From Tetraselmis striata (lineage: Eukaryota; Chlorophyta; Chlorodendrophyceae; Chlorodendrales; Chlorodendraceae): a stretch of DNA of 64,000 bases. A model generated the notes under the pieces. The model was not told the DNA's origin, did no database searches, and saw only the letters and a program-made list of their open reading frames with translations. A program made the position numbers and the translations under genes. Location of the stretch: the NCBI GenBank assembly GCA_006384855.1, contig VCJN01001814.1:35392-99391 (forward strand), in the 5' to 3' direction. Positions 23,170 to 33,543 of the stretch are shown here, piece by piece (the stretch's first letter is position 1; every line of letters starts with the position of its first letter).

Positions 23170-24385
23170 GCTGGAACATTCATTGCGCAGGGCCACTTCA
23201 CCCAGGGCCACTTCTACATGCGATGACTGCTCGTCCCATTTTAATTCAGCCATGCTCAATACGTACTAGTTCACGTGACACTGTGCTATGCCCTGTGCCC
23301 ACAACTGGCTACACATCGCCTCACCTCTGATTCTACATCCAGCAGCAGAATTATAGGGCCAGCAGGTATTGGTATGAATCCGAGCAAACACTGCATGCAA
23401 ACCGTATTTCGTTGCATTGCCTGCCAGCACTTCTCTTCTCCGCCTGGTCTCCTCGCAGCATGGTTCAGTATGTGGGAGGCATTGGGAAGCGCGATGCACC
23501 GCTGGGTATTGTTGCCGGGATGGTAGTCGCCAGTCCAGTCCAAGAAACCCTGTGTTTTCTCCAGATATGTGGCCCCACACTTGCTCTGCGTTGCCACGAG
23601 GAGTGCGGTCCGACGGGTATTCGATTCGTCACATCTTCCGGGCAGCTGCTTCTTCACTGATGGGCGAAAGCACCCAGAATCTTCTGCAGCGCCATGCCGT
23701 CGCTGAGCAATCTCGTTCTCTCGCCTTGGGTACAGGCATTTCCCAAGGCATGACATTCCTTAGCATTCGTTAGTTTACCTCAGGGGCAATGTTGCCATTG
23801 GACTGCCGGAGGTTGCCCGCAGCTGGATCATCCGCTACCCATAACAACACAACCCGCTTTAGTCCCCCGCAGGTCTCGTTTGTTCACAGTACATGCCCTT
23901 GGACATATCTGGGCGCCTCCCCAACTGCTCGTCATTCGGACTCGCTTCGTGTGTAGCCGGATGAGTATGGGTACAGAGAGGCACCTCCACGATAAGCACA
24001 CTGCATGCGGTGCGAATTGTGTCCGGGGAAGGGGGGAGGAGGAGCGGTATACTCACCCACAAAGGCCTGTAGAGTGTCACACCTGGCAGCAGCCCATAAG
24101 TTATATAGAGGTTTCCCGTTGAAACGCCCAGGCGAGTGAATGAGCCACCGAGGCAGCTGAGTGCCGTGCTCTGGCTCACTCACAGACATGCGGTTACGCG
24201 GCATTCCACTGCACCAGCATTGCGACCCGATAATGCTGACGTATGATGCTGTAGATGCAGTGCATGGCCCGGCAGCTAAACTGGGCATTGTTACAAAAAA
24301 CAGCCCCGCATGGCACCGAACAGCAGCACGGCTACCGGAGCATGTCCTTGAGCCTCTCTCCCTGGCCGGCCAGCGCGCAGCGGCC
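23170..24385. other. Intergenic, no supported gene
   Basis: Convergent-gene interval: 3' side of the plastid membrane protein (plus) and of the TPR gene (minus). Only short, unsupported open frames. Confidence 0.5.
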
Positions 24386-25826
24386 CTACCAGATCAGCCA
24401 TGGCTTGTTGGTGCCCGAGTTTTTCCCCCTCTTGCGCCCAAAGATGGCGTTGATCTTGTCTCCCGGGTTCTCAAACCTTCGCAGCGTGTTTGAGCGGGAA
24501 GGGGGGGGCGGGGGGGCAGTCAGTCCATGGCAACAGGGGCGCGGGTGCGATCACGGGGTGAGCAGCAGGAGCAGTCAGATGCGCCTCACTTTCTGATGGC
24601 AGCCTCCAGCTCGCCGCCCTGAATGTTGGCGAGGTCGGGGTCCTTCCTGAGCTGCTGGAAGTCGTCAAAGCCTGAGAAACCGCCACACAGAGGCCGCATC
24701 AGCTGCAGGGGAGGGGCCTTCTGTGCCTGCACCTGATTGATGATACGGTGCCAGCCGGGCCGAACGGGTGCGCCCTTAAGGCACGTCGCGGGCTGGGCGG
24801 ATGGGAGCACCGTTTTCGAGGGCGCCCTGAAGGCACGTCACGGCGCTCTGCGTCTCGCCCAGCTGGCTGTACGCACACGCCATGTTGTACAGCGCGGCGT
24901 TCTCCTCGCCTTCGCTTGGGCAGCTGCGGGTCAGATGGCGGGCGCCATCCGGTCAGCCCCGCCGTGCCCCGGCCCGCCATGCGCCGCCACATCGCCGCGG
25001 TACCAACCCGCCCAGCGGGGCCACGCTGCCAGTCGCTCAACGACTGAGCCGATGGACGTGATCAGGTTGTCGCCGTCGTCGGCAGGTATAGATTAGGTGA
25101 GGGCGGCCGCGCACCTGAACTCGCGCACCGTGCCCGACATGCGCATTGCCCCGCTGCCGGGCAGCTCCAGCGACTTCTGCCACATCGCGATGGCCTTCTT
25201 GAACTGCTTGTCGGCGTACAGCTCCAGGCCCAGGCTGATGGCATCCTTGCACGTCTTGGGCCTACATAGGATGGCGGGATGGCAGGCCGTTACTCTCGAT
25301 GCGCCATGTCTGGCATGCGTGGAAGGACCCTCACCCATCATCGAGATGTGATATTGTTTGCTCTTATGTGATGCAGTTGGGGCTGGGCTGGAGGGCGCCC
25401 ACTCATCCTTGGCTCCAGTTGTGCTAGCATCCCTGAGCGCAAGAGCAGGCTGTCAGTAAGTTTCCTGGGCACACCCAGAAGCTCTGCCACATCTCCCTGC
25501 GGGGCTTTCCTTGATCGACAGGAGCCCTGGTGAAGGATACAGGGATACCCCCCCCCCCCCCGCGGGCCCCCCCATTGTGTGACCTACGTGTTTCCCGCCT
25601 AGCCCAGTTCCCCAGCCCCAGCTGGGGGCTCTCACTCTGCCTCGGCACGCAACAATAGCGGCCGGCGCGTACGCTGCGCGCCGCACAGAGCGCGCCCGGC
25701 GCGTGTCATCCGCTGTGGCAGCGCTGTCGCCCTGAACGCAGGCGTGCCTCCGCGGCCGGCCGGTGCGAGGTGTGTCCTCGAGGCGGACGCAAGGGGCAGG
25801 GTCGCTGCGAGAGATGCGAGGGCCAT
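24386..25826 (-). CDS. Plastid TPR protein with LPA1-type repeat, five exons
   Basis: Exons on the minus strand: 25826-25636, 25261-25115, 24923-24811, 24671-24590 and 24476-24386. All phases agree, giving 207 residues. The first ~60 residues form an Arg/Ala-rich transit-like peptide (MALASLAATLPLASASRTHL). TPR helices follow: CKDAISLGLELYADKQFKKAIAM, then NAALYNMACAYSQLGETQSAV. GFDDFQQLRKDPDLANIQGGELEAAI is next, and the end is KFENPGDKINAIFGRKRGKNS. The alternation LYNxACxxxxLG...GFDDFxxLRxDPDLxxI is the pattern seen in plant LOW PSII ACCUMULATION 1-type TPR domains, so a role in thylakoid complex assembly is plausible but not shown. It is much shorter than LPA1 itself and no membrane helices are visible. 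An in-frame ATG-like start at 25877 would add 17 residues. Confidence 0.75.
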
Positions 25827-26298
25827 TTTGTGATCCCGAGGAACGGTCAGCAGGTCACGAGGAACGGCGAGCGGCAAGGTGCGGCGGGCTACGGTCCTCG
25901 AGCTTCAAATACCTGCCTTGACCACTGTCGATGGAGTGCTGCTGCTGCTGTGTGGCGCCGCCAGCCAACAACCACAAACTCGCCGACGATATCTACCTTG
26001 GAAACGCGCCGATAGTTCGTACGCCACAGTGCAGGCGCGCAGGCAGACGAGGCCGGCGGAGCCCCCCCCGCAACCCCCCCCCCCCCCCCCCCCCCCCCCG
26101 GGTGTCCTTGACAGTAAGAATCCTGTCTGTGTGGGTGTGCAGGGCATATTCTAAATAGGGATTGATCAAGGCGTAGCGTTAGGTCAATAGAGATGACTAC
26201 GGCAGGATTCTTAGGATTATATGTCGGTCGCTGAGCAAGAGCAGGCCGGACGGACATTCAGATATATATTGCCCTAATCCTAACTGGTTCTGATCTAA
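25827..26298. other. Intergenic with C26 tract, upstream of the TPR gene
   Basis: Promoter side of the minus-strand TPR gene. A C26 tract is at 26074-26099. No gene seen. Confidence 0.5.
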
Positions 26299-26498
26299 AC
26301 GTGTTTATGGGGTTTCCTAACGGACTATAGCTGTCCTAGTGCGACCCGTACGGTCTGTAGTGGTTTCAAGCCGTTACCATCGGGGTTTGGTACGGGCTAC
26401 CCCATCGCCCGCGAGCCCTGCGCTCCCGGCCGGGGAGCTACTTAGGACAGCCACCAGCAGCTCGTCTGCCATCTTCCAGCTCGCTGCCTTCGGCAGCG
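26299..26498 (+). repeat. Split direct repeat A1
   Basis: 200 bp, starts ACGTGTTTATGGGGTTTCC. Differs from 28387-28586 at one position that I can see. Confidence 0.9.
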
Positions 26499-28352
26499 GC
26501 TTCGCGTACTTGTGCGCGCGAGGGTCACTGAGGCTGAACAAGTCCGCACCGAGGTTCATCCACCCGGTAGTGAGTCGTCGTGCCGCGCACATGCCTTACA
26601 ACATCAGGCAGCGACAGACAGCCCCTCGGTAGTGTGGTTTTCCCTACTCGTGCGCCCGATGTCGTTTTCCGTTTTTGCCCTGGCTTTGCAGCTGGGACGT
26701 TTTCGGATGGCGATGCGCACGGCAAGGAATTGGAGCTGGGCGGTCCCCGTTGGGGGGGGTTTAAACCTCAACACCCGAAGTCGAGTCGCAATACAGGCCT
26801 TCGGGGCTCCCGCAGTGGAGCGCCCTCTCGCAGTAGTCAACTCTTGAGGTTTAGGTGAGGTGGACGCGCTCGGCACCATGGCCGCTGCTCGTCACGGTTG
26901 TCAACGACGACGACTACGCCCACCGCAACAAATCGGCGCGGACGGAGGGGGACGTCCGTGTCGTCGGGGCGACCACTTGTTGTCCCGCAAGACACTGCAA
27001 CCCAGTCCCCGTGTCCTCGCAGCAGGGCGCCGTGGCATCAACGGTCGTTACATGCTGTGGTTTTCCGGAACTACTCGCGTAATTGGCCTGTTACATGGGT
27101 GGCGCCGCTCACGCGCCGGTGTTTTGAGAGGGCTCGTTGCCCTCGCCCCAATGAAGCTTCAGCAACGTTTGTTGTGGTCGCAGTGGGAGGCGTTTGTGCG
27201 GCCCGTGCCGATGCGTCTCCGACGTCTCCTACTCCAACGTCGTCGTCACAAGGACCACGACAACCTGCCGCTGCCCGCCGGGGGGCAGCTCCACCACCTG
27301 GCGTGCCTGGCGTCTCGTGGTGTACGTAACTACCCTTGGCCAACTCTGGGTTTGGGACTTCGGCGGCCGTCGCTGGTGCAACAGCAGCGGCCGCCTCGTC
27401 GTCTCCCTCGCCCCGACATCATTGGCATCGTTACGGGCCGGCATAGGCTACAAGGGCCTCCACGCCGGCCAACCCGCTTCCAACGTCACGGCAACGCATT
27501 TGTGACAACACGAGCTGCCCGCCGGGGGACAGCTCCGCCACCTAACGCGACTTGTGCGTTTCGTGGCATCATCCTAAGCCGACGCTTTGTGGGTTGGTCA
27601 GCAGCCGTCGTTGGTGCAGCAACGGCGGTCGGCTCACCGCTCTCCGCGAAGAAAGACCCACGGCGACAACTAACCGAGTCGGCGGGTCTTCTGCGACGTC
27701 GCCGACAACCGACCCCGACACACCTGAACCGGTACAGCACGACCACACAGGGTTCCACATTTCCGCGCCCTCAGCGTTGTGCGTTTCACCCGCCGCTCTT
27801 CGCGCAAGGGGGCGAAACAACCACCGCTGGTGATGACAGCGGCAGTACATCGCTGTCATCGCGAGTTGTTGCGTCCACCCCTCGTAACGTGCATCGCCAG
27901 TACAGGTACATGGTACGAGTTACCATCGCGTCGGGTACAGTGCACCAGTACTTCACCTGACTGTACTCGGCGCGCTCGCGCGCTCGTGCGCGCAGCTGTA
28001 CTCGTCCTACTCGTGCATGTGCCGCTGCTTTGCTGGGCGCTCGTCGCCAACTTGGGCTTTGCTACCCCTGCTGCTTCTACTGGCCCGCAGTTCCGGCTCG
28101 TGCCGCACGCCACCATGGCGCGCAACCAATACTATAGGGCGCCGTCGGGAGACTGCGCCTTAATTCCGCGACACGTCCAGCCTATGTCATGCCGGCGTCA
28201 ACATCTCCCGCCCGCGCCTGATGCGCCTGCGCCTCGATCGAGGTCCTCTTGGCGCGAGACCCCTCTACAACTCAAGACATCTTCCGCCTTCGTCTGGTCG
28301 GCACGCCTGCCGACTGCCCACGCTCGCAGTCGTAAACGAACCGCGTGTAAAC

Positions 28353-28586
28353 TGGCAAAGCCAGACTCGAATGCATGATTGAAATGACGTGTTTATGGGG
28401 TTTCCTAACGGACTATAGCTGTCCTAGTGCGACCCGTACGGTCTGTAGTGGTTTCAAGCCGTTACCATCGGGGTTTGGTACGGGCTACCCCATCGCCCGC
28501 GAGCCCTGCGCTCCCGGCCGGGGAGCTACTTAGGACAGCCACCAGCAGCTCGTCTGCCATCTTCCAGCTCGCTGCCTTCGGTAGCG
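28353..28586 (+). repeat. Split direct repeat junction B1-A2
   Basis: B1 (28353-28380) is followed after six bases by A2 (28387-28586). B2 (28707-28734) closes the element. Confidence 0.85.
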
Positions 28587-28820
28587 CCCTCCCGTTTCCC
28601 GCCTCCGCCCTGCGGGCTCCTCCTCCGACATTCCCTCCCCTTTCGCTGAACCTTCCTAGCCATAAAATGGCGCTTTTCCGTGTAAAACAGCCTCCGCACT
28701 CTTTTTTGGCAAAACTAGACTCGAATGCATGATTAGACAGAGTGCGAGTCACGTTGCCAGAAGCGAGTGTCTTGTCTTACAAGCCCCTCGCCACACCAAA
28801 CAAGATGGGTGGGACGGGTG

Positions 28821-29033
28821 GGTGCGTGAAGCGCAACAGCAAAAGGGATGAGCGCTATGGTCTAGACAGTTGGCTAAGTAGTAGCTGCAGGCAGGCAGGG
28901 AAACAGGTCGGGAGCTGGTGCGGTCGCGAGTCCGCTGCTCACTGTCCCATCCTGGAAGATTCTAGACAGAGCCGATGACTGGCTACTGTGCTATATTTTC
29001 CAGGTGGTAGTCGTTCGACCGCACAACTCGGTC
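28821..29033. repeat. 213-bp direct repeat, 3' side of the DIRS element
   Basis: Starts GGTGCGTGAAGCGCAACAGC and ends GCACAACTCGGTC. Identical by eye to 33331-33543, with a constant offset of 4510. Confidence 0.9.
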
Positions 29034-29076
29034 GGAAGGCCACAACCGGAAGGCCACAGTTACCGGTGAAAACCAG

Positions 29077-30108
29077 TCACTGTGAAAGATTAGCAGCGGA
29101 ACGCTGCGGTGCCAGGGAGCCGAAGAAGTAGCGGGCCCCAGCGGAGTCCAGGATGCCTGGCACGATGTAATTGAGGACCACGCCGCTGCCCACTTTCCAG
29201 CCGCCAAGCCAGCGAATCGTAGGCATAGGGACGCCCGTGGCCGAGGCCGCGGACGCCCCGCCACTGCGAAGGCTGTGCGACGACCAGCAGAAACCAGCAG
29301 GCGGGGTAGCGTCAACTGCCAAGGCAGCGGCAGTTACCCATTCGGAGACAGTAGCAGCGGTCCACGTGCCGGGATCATCATCAGGGAGCTGCCAAAACCG
29401 AGTAGCACCGGGCAGCACGTGATCGCGGCAGCTGACGAAGAACTCCAAAAGCTCCGCGATTTCGGGGTGCGCCTCGCGGGAAATTTGCAGCACCGGACGA
29501 GGCGCCCCGGAAGGCTTGCCCTTAAGTACTCGACGGTACAGCGTAATGCTGCGGGCATCAACCGCCAAATCGCGCACGCCGCACCCCGTACTGGTACCCG
29601 CGCGGTGACAAAAAAGGAAATTGACCGCGGTAACGAGCAGGGCACGGAATGTGGGCAGGTCGCACGCGATGGACCTGTGAGAAACCAGCCTCAGCGCACG
29701 CCGAACACAGGCGAGGGCGACGTCCGCAGGCAGAGGCACCCGGTAGTCCGGGGCGTCCAGCACCTGCTGAGCCAGCTCCCAACCGCGCATCGCCTGGTTG
29801 ACGAAAGGCCCAAGCGCCGGCGGCTCCTTGAAATTATCGGTGAAAAAGGCGTTGATCGCTGAAAGGTAGGGTCCAAAGGCACCAGCCTTGTTGCGGCCAC
29901 GTGCCGCAACCCAAGAGATGTACCGAACGATGAGCGGCGGATCCGCCGTGTCCGGCAGTCTCCCATTTTGCGCGCAGAACTCGCAGAATAGGTTGAATTC
30001 AGATCCGTAAGACTGCACGGTACGTTCCGCGCGCGAAGACATCAAGAAATCCGCGGCACGGCGCCCAACCTCGTCGTCGCCGAGTAACCGCAGTAGCCCA
30101 GGTCGCAT
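29077..30108 (-). CDS. Tyrosine recombinase (DIRS-type)
   Basis: From ATG 30108 the frame gives 343 residues; it is open further upstream and overlaps the RT frame, so the true start may be earlier. The N-terminal core-binding part includes RTVQSYGSEFNLFCEFC and PYLSAINAFF. The catalytic part has the box-I arginine region NFLFCHRAGTSTGCGVRDL (R about 169), HSLRSGG (H278, R281), GGW (302-304) and the nucleophile in VVLNYIVP (Y314). All four signature positions are present, so the enzyme should be competent. In DIRS elements it inserts a circular double-stranded cDNA by site-specific recombination, usually without target duplication. The last residues (SLAPQRSAANLSQ) lie just inside the direct repeat. 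Confidence 0.9.
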   Translation of the reverse strand: MRPGLLRLLGDDEVGRRAADFLMSSRAERTVQSYGSEFNLFCEFCAQNGRLPDTADPPLIVRYISWVAARGRNKAGAFGPYLSAINAFFTDNFKEPPALGPFVNQAMRGWELAQQVLDAPDYRVPLPADVALACVRRALRLVSHRSIACDLPTFRALLVTAVNFLFCHRAGTSTGCGVRDLAVDARSITLYRRVLKGKPSGAPRPVLQISREAHPEIAELLEFFVSCRDHVLPGATRFWQLPDDDPGTWTAATVSEWVTAAALAVDATPPAGFCWSSHSLRSGGASAASATGVPMPTIRWLGGWKVGSGVVLNYIVPGILDSAGARYFFGSLAPQRSAANLSQ

Positions 30109-30242
30109 AATCGCTGCCCATGGTGCAGACGGTACGTTCGATTTCAACCCGTATCGCACAGCCGGGTGTTGTCTGCTGTGAGCATCTGTACGGGAGACCT
30201 GAAAAACGTCCGCGGAAACGTCCAAGGTAGCAGCCGCAGCAC

Positions 30243-32300
30243 TTAACGCCCCGTAACCGGCGCGTCGCGACCGGTAGAAGAAGGACGGAAGGGAAGGCGG
30301 AAGAGCATCACGCTCCAGGGCGGCGGCCCGACGCCCGCGCGGCGCCCGAGCAGCCCGGGAAAGAACAGATCGCGGGAAGGAGGGTAGTGTAGTACCTCTG
30401 TAGCCATCTCGTGTAGCTGCTGGAGCCAAGGGCGGCCGTGCCAGGCCGGGGCGACCACGGTCGCCGCGGCCCCCGATTGCTGCAGCTTTAGCACCAGATC
30501 GTCCAGCAGCTGCCAGGGGGGATTGCACCAGTTCACTTCGGCGCGCCACGTGGCGTCCGACTGGGCCAAGGAGTCCACCGCCTCGGTACCTGGGACCGTC
30601 CACCGGGAGTTGTACCGAGGTAACAAGGCGTTCTCCATAGTTGCGAATCGGTCGACCGTATGAGGTCCCCAGATGCGATCGACGTACCGGAATATACGAG
30701 GATTGATCATCCAATCGGAAAAGTCCTTCTCTCGCGAAAGCTTGTCCGCCCATGCGTTCGCCGCAGACCGAATGTACCGTACTCGTAAACGAATATCGTG
30801 TACATCCAGCAAATACCATAGCTTGCGAAGTTCCGCCATAAGCACCGGTGACCGAGTAGTCAAATTGGACAGGATATGCACCACCGCCTGATTGTCCTCG
30901 TACAAAAGTACGCGGCGCCCCATCAGCCGTGGCAAAAATGACTGTATGGCGAGACGTACCGCTTTGAGCTCCTTGTACGTTATATGACGTCGACGATCCT
31001 CCTCGTACCAATATCCGCGTGCCTCCGTAGTTTCGCACAGTACCGCACCCCAGCCGTACTGGCTGGAGTCCGTGTGCAGATAGGCTGTCTCCACCGGGCG
31101 CAGAATCGGTGCGCCGTTGTGGCGCGTGGGAACATCGCGCCACCACTCCAAATCGCGAATGAGCTGACGCGTCAGAACGACCTTGCCGCTCGGAGAGGAG
31201 CATCGGCCCAGGACGGTGTGCGCCTCGCGGAGGTAGAAACGTGCCGGAGGCATCGCGAGGTAGAGGAACTGGCCCTGCCCGGCGAGAGACGCAAGGAGTT
31301 TGGCCGGCGCGTGGCGGCGGCGGCGCGCAGCGATGCACAGGAGGTCGCGGGCCAGGTTGGAGAGCCGACGCAGTTTCGCCGCTGGGGCGCGGAACTGCAT
31401 AGTGACCAGGTCCAAGTCCATGCCTAAGTGCTGCAGCTGCTGGGTGGGCTCGGGGTGCGCCTTGGTGGGGTGCCTGGCCAGGCCCAGGCGCCCCCAGAGT
31501 CGCTCGACCTCGGCCCGTAGGCGTAGAGCCAGCTGGCGCGACGGTGCCAGAAACAGGAAGTCGTCGATGAACGGTAGGAGGCAAACGCCGCGCGCCTTGC
31601 GGCGACGCAAGCGTCGACGGAAGGGCCGGCCGTAGCTGCTGTAGGTCGCGAAGTCTGGTTGACGCAGGTAGCGCACCATGACCGCCATCAGAGTGCAGAA
31701 GTAGTAAGGGCTTAGCGACCAACCCATGGGGAGGGCCGCGAAGCGCCACAGGGTGCCACGTACGTTGATTGTAAAGAAGTCGCGGACGTCCTCCCGCAAG
31801 CCCAGGGCGTAGTAGCCGTCCTGCAGGTCGAAGGAAAACGCCCAGTCGCCGCGTTTCGCCAGGTACCGCAGGCGACGCAGAGTTTCGAATCGCATGGAAT
31901 AGACCGCGCAGTAAGAGTTTAGATGGCGCAGGTCTATTACAAGGCGCCACTGGTTGCAGCCCGGCTTTGGTACTAGGAAGACTCGCGACACGTAGTGCTC
32001 GCGCACGCCAGGTTCTAGCGCGCCGACTGTTACTAGTCGCTGGCTCTCCCGCTCCCACCACTCGAGCTGCTGAGGCGTAGCGTCCTGTAGAGAGACGCCC
32101 CGGTGGAAAGGCGTGGGCGCCGCGCCAGAGAAAGGTAGCGGCACTCCCTCGCGAACCCACCGGAGCACGCGCCCGCTCGCCCCGATTCGCCGCCACTCCC
32201 GCCAGTTCTGCCGCACGCGATGGCGCAGAAACGTGGAGGGGCGTGGTAACGAAGCGGAACGGCGGGCCGCACCGTCAGGCCTTGCCCTTGCCCTTGCCCT
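30243..32300 (-). CDS. Reverse transcriptase-RNase H with Dam-like methyltransferase domain (DIRS)
   Basis: The frame is open from 32936 (897 codons), but its first ~210 codons overlap the gag frame and look non-coding; translation probably begins near 32300 or arises by frameshift from gag. Counting from 32936, RT motifs are LVPKPGCNQWRLVIDLRHLN (about 321-340), FDLQDGYYALGL, LPMGWSLSPYYF and FIDDF (456-460). RNase H residues are HTDSS (D623), KELKAV (E656), YEDNQA (D681) and AWADKL (D731). A final module has NWCNPPW (802-808) and the HYPPSRDLFFPG stretch, typical of the DIRS methyltransferase-like domain. It copies element RNA to cDNA; the role of the methyltransferase is unknown in the family. 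Confidence 0.9.
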   Translation of the reverse strand, partial: RARARARPDGAARRSASLPRPSTFLRHRVRQNWREWRRIGASGRVLRWVREGVPLPFSGAAPTPFHRGVSLQDATPQQLEWWERESQRLVTVGALEPGVREHYVSRVFLVPKPGCNQWRLVIDLRHLNSYCAVYSMRFETLRRLRYLAKRGDWAFSFDLQDGYYALGLREDVRDFFTINVRGTLWRFAALPMGWSLSPYYFCTLMAVMVRYLRQPDFATYSSYGRPFRRRLRRRKARGVCLLPFIDDFLFLAPSRQLALRLRAEVERLWGRLGLARHPTKAHPEPTQQLQHLGMDLDLVTMQFRAPAAKLRRLSNLARDLLCIAARRRRHAPAKLLASLAGQGQFLYLAMPPARFYLREAHTVLGRCSSPSGKVVLTRQLIRDLEWWRDVPTRHNGAPILRPVETAYLHTDSSQYGWGAVLCETTEARGYWYEEDRRRHITYKELKAVRLAIQSFLPRLMGRRVLLYEDNQAVVHILSNLTTRSPVLMAELRKLWYLLDVHDIRLRVRYIRSAANAWADKLSREKDFSDWMINPRIFRYVDRIWGPHTVDRFATMENALLPRYNSRWTVPGTEAVDSLAQSDATWRAEVNWCNPPWQLLDDLVLKLQQSGAAATVVAPAWHGRPWLQQLHEMATEVLHYPPSRDLFFPGLLGRRAGVGPPPWSVMLFRLPFRPSSTGRDAPVTGR

Positions 32301-33243
32301 TGTCGGCGTCGTCGGCTGTGGGGCGGAAGTCTGGGCGTGGGCGGCGTCCGGAGGGCCGGCGCCGTCGCGCTCTGGATGGTGGCTCGTCGTCGTTGTCCTC
32401 CTCCTCGTTGGGGTCTGGTCCCACGCCGAAGCGCTGTTGTACGGCGGCCTTTGCCGCCGACGTGACGCTGTACTCGGCCTCGCGGCGCAAAAGCTCGTCG
32501 CTGAGCTGCGCCACTGCTTCCGAACCATAGTCCGCGAAACCGGGCTTGAGGAGGCTGCGGCGAACCACCTGTGCGACTGTCTTGGTCCGCGCATCCGCAT
32601 CGTTCGACGCGTTGAGGCGGATAAACGCCAGGAAGTCGCGCCGGTGTTTATTTGAGGCGTCGTAGGCCGCCACGCCCGCTTCAAGGAGGCGAAGGTCCTC
32701 CTCACCAGGGGGCTGCGCCGCGCTTGCCGCTCTCTTAATCGACGCGAGCGCCTCGCAGAGAGCCGCGTGGGCCACCGCATCGTAGAAGCCAAAGCAGTAC
32801 AGAGAGCGGTACTGATCCAAAGTGGCCCAGTGCCGACGCGCGATGAGCTGGCGGTGCGTCTCGTCAGATGAGATGTCGTACAGTTGGGGAATCGGAGAGA
32901 GGCCGGGACTGGGCTGGACGGAAAAGCCGGGGCCAATTAAATGAGCCCACTCCTCCCAGACTAAGGAAGGGGCAGCGGCACTAGGGCCACCGCGCTGGGG
33001 CTGGGGCACGGAAACCTGCTCTGCGCGAGCCGGTGCGTCGTGCTGGGAGCTCGCCGCGGCAGCGCTACTAGCGGGCGCGCGGGGCTCGGTAGGAGTAGAA
33101 CCACTAGGCCGCTGAAGGTCACTTCGTAGGGCTTCCAGAAGCTCCGTAAGCCCCGCGAAACCGGCCTCCAGCGCGGCGATGCGGTCTTCGGCTAGGCCAC
33201 TAGGGGCGTCACCGGAGTTGTCAGGCATACTGAGCCCTGACAA
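32275..33243 (-). CDS. Gag-like protein of the DIRS element
   Basis: 322 residues. The N-terminal third has an Asp/Glu/Leu-rich coiled-coil-like segment (IAALEAGFAGLTELLEALRSDL) and an Ala/Ser/Pro linker. The middle is helical (LDQYRSLYCFGFYDAVAHAAL, then YDASNKHRRDFLAFIRLNASN), and the C-terminal end is basic (RARRRRPSGRRPRPDF ... KGKGKGKA). No CCHC knuckle is seen; the basic tail may bind RNA instead. The helical middle resembles the gag-like frames of the relics at 2307-2741 and 35766-36144. Position 5' of RT supports the gag role. Confidence 0.7.
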   Translation of the reverse strand: MSGLSMPDNSGDAPSGLAEDRIAALEAGFAGLTELLEALRSDLQRPSGSTPTEPRAPASSAAAASSQHDAPARAEQVSVPQPQRGGPSAAAPSLVWEEWAHLIGPGFSVQPSPGLSPIPQLYDISSDETHRQLIARRHWATLDQYRSLYCFGFYDAVAHAALCEALASIKRAASAAQPPGEEDLRLLEAGVAAYDASNKHRRDFLAFIRLNASNDADARTKTVAQVVRRSLLKPGFADYGSEAVAQLSDELLRREAEYSVTSAAKAAVQQRFGVGPDPNEEEDNDDEPPSRARRRRPSGRRPRPDFRPTADDADKGKGKGKA

Positions 33244-33330
33244 TGCCGTGCGCAGGGCGTCGTGCTAGCGCAGGCGGATAATATCGACAAGGATCGCTTC
33301 CCCTCGCGGCACAGGTGCCGCGCGATTGCT

Positions 33331-33543
33331 GGTGCGTGAAGCGCAACAGCAAAAGGGATGAGCGCTATGGTCTAGACAGTTGGCTAAGTAGTAGCTGCAG
33401 GCAGGCAGGGAAACAGGTCGGGAGCTGGTGCGGTCGCGAGTCCGCTGCTCACTGTCCCATCCTGGAAGATTCTAGACAGAGCCGATGACTGGCTACTGTG
33501 CTATATTTTCCAGGTGGTAGTCGTTCGACCGCACAACTCGGTC
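33331..33543. repeat. 213-bp direct repeat, 5' side of the DIRS element
   Basis: Identical by eye to 28821-29033. Lies about 90 bp upstream of the gag start on the minus strand. Confidence 0.9.

Larger units (their letters stand above)
26299..28734 (+). mobile_element. Non-autonomous PAT/DIRS-like element with split direct repeats
   Basis: Repeat A occurs at 26299-26498 and 28387-28586 (200 bp, one difference seen). Repeat B (28 bp, ending GACTCGAATGCATGATT) occurs at 28353-28380 and 28707-28734. The order A1-body-B1-A2-B2 is the diagnostic split-direct-repeat layout of PAT-type tyrosine-recombinase retroelements. The body (about 26500-28350) has no RT or recombinase. It carries Pro/Ala/Ser-rich and Arg-rich open stretches and a diverged ~240-bp internal tandem duplication (27286-27520 versus 27528-27760). 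Mobilisation would need enzymes from another element. Confidence 0.7.
28821..33543 (-). mobile_element. DIRS-type retrotransposon with gag, RT-RNase H-MTase and tyrosine recombinase frames
   Basis: Identical 213-bp direct repeats (28821-29033 and 33331-33543) bracket three long minus-strand frames in the order gag-like (33243-32275), RT/RNase H/methyltransferase (to 30243) and tyrosine recombinase (to 29077). No LTR-type integrase, aspartic protease or endonuclease is seen. This gene content is that of the DIRS order. Identical ends and long uninterrupted frames argue for recent, possibly current activity. Whether the repeats are split (PAT-type) or the element uses another end structure cannot be settled: no B repeat was found. 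Confidence 0.85.

Noticed and set aside
24586..24588. Stop of the TPR gene directly after ELEAAIRK
   Set aside because: The stop is formed across a GTGAGG donor. Splicing to 24476 continues in phase into FENPGDKINAIFG, the expected family ending.
26860..27960. Long plus-strand frame (366 codons) in the PAT-like element
   Set aside because: Begins with GTG and has Arg/Pro-rich low-complexity content. Other frames of the same stretch are equally open and more gag-like. Treated as element body, not as a gene.
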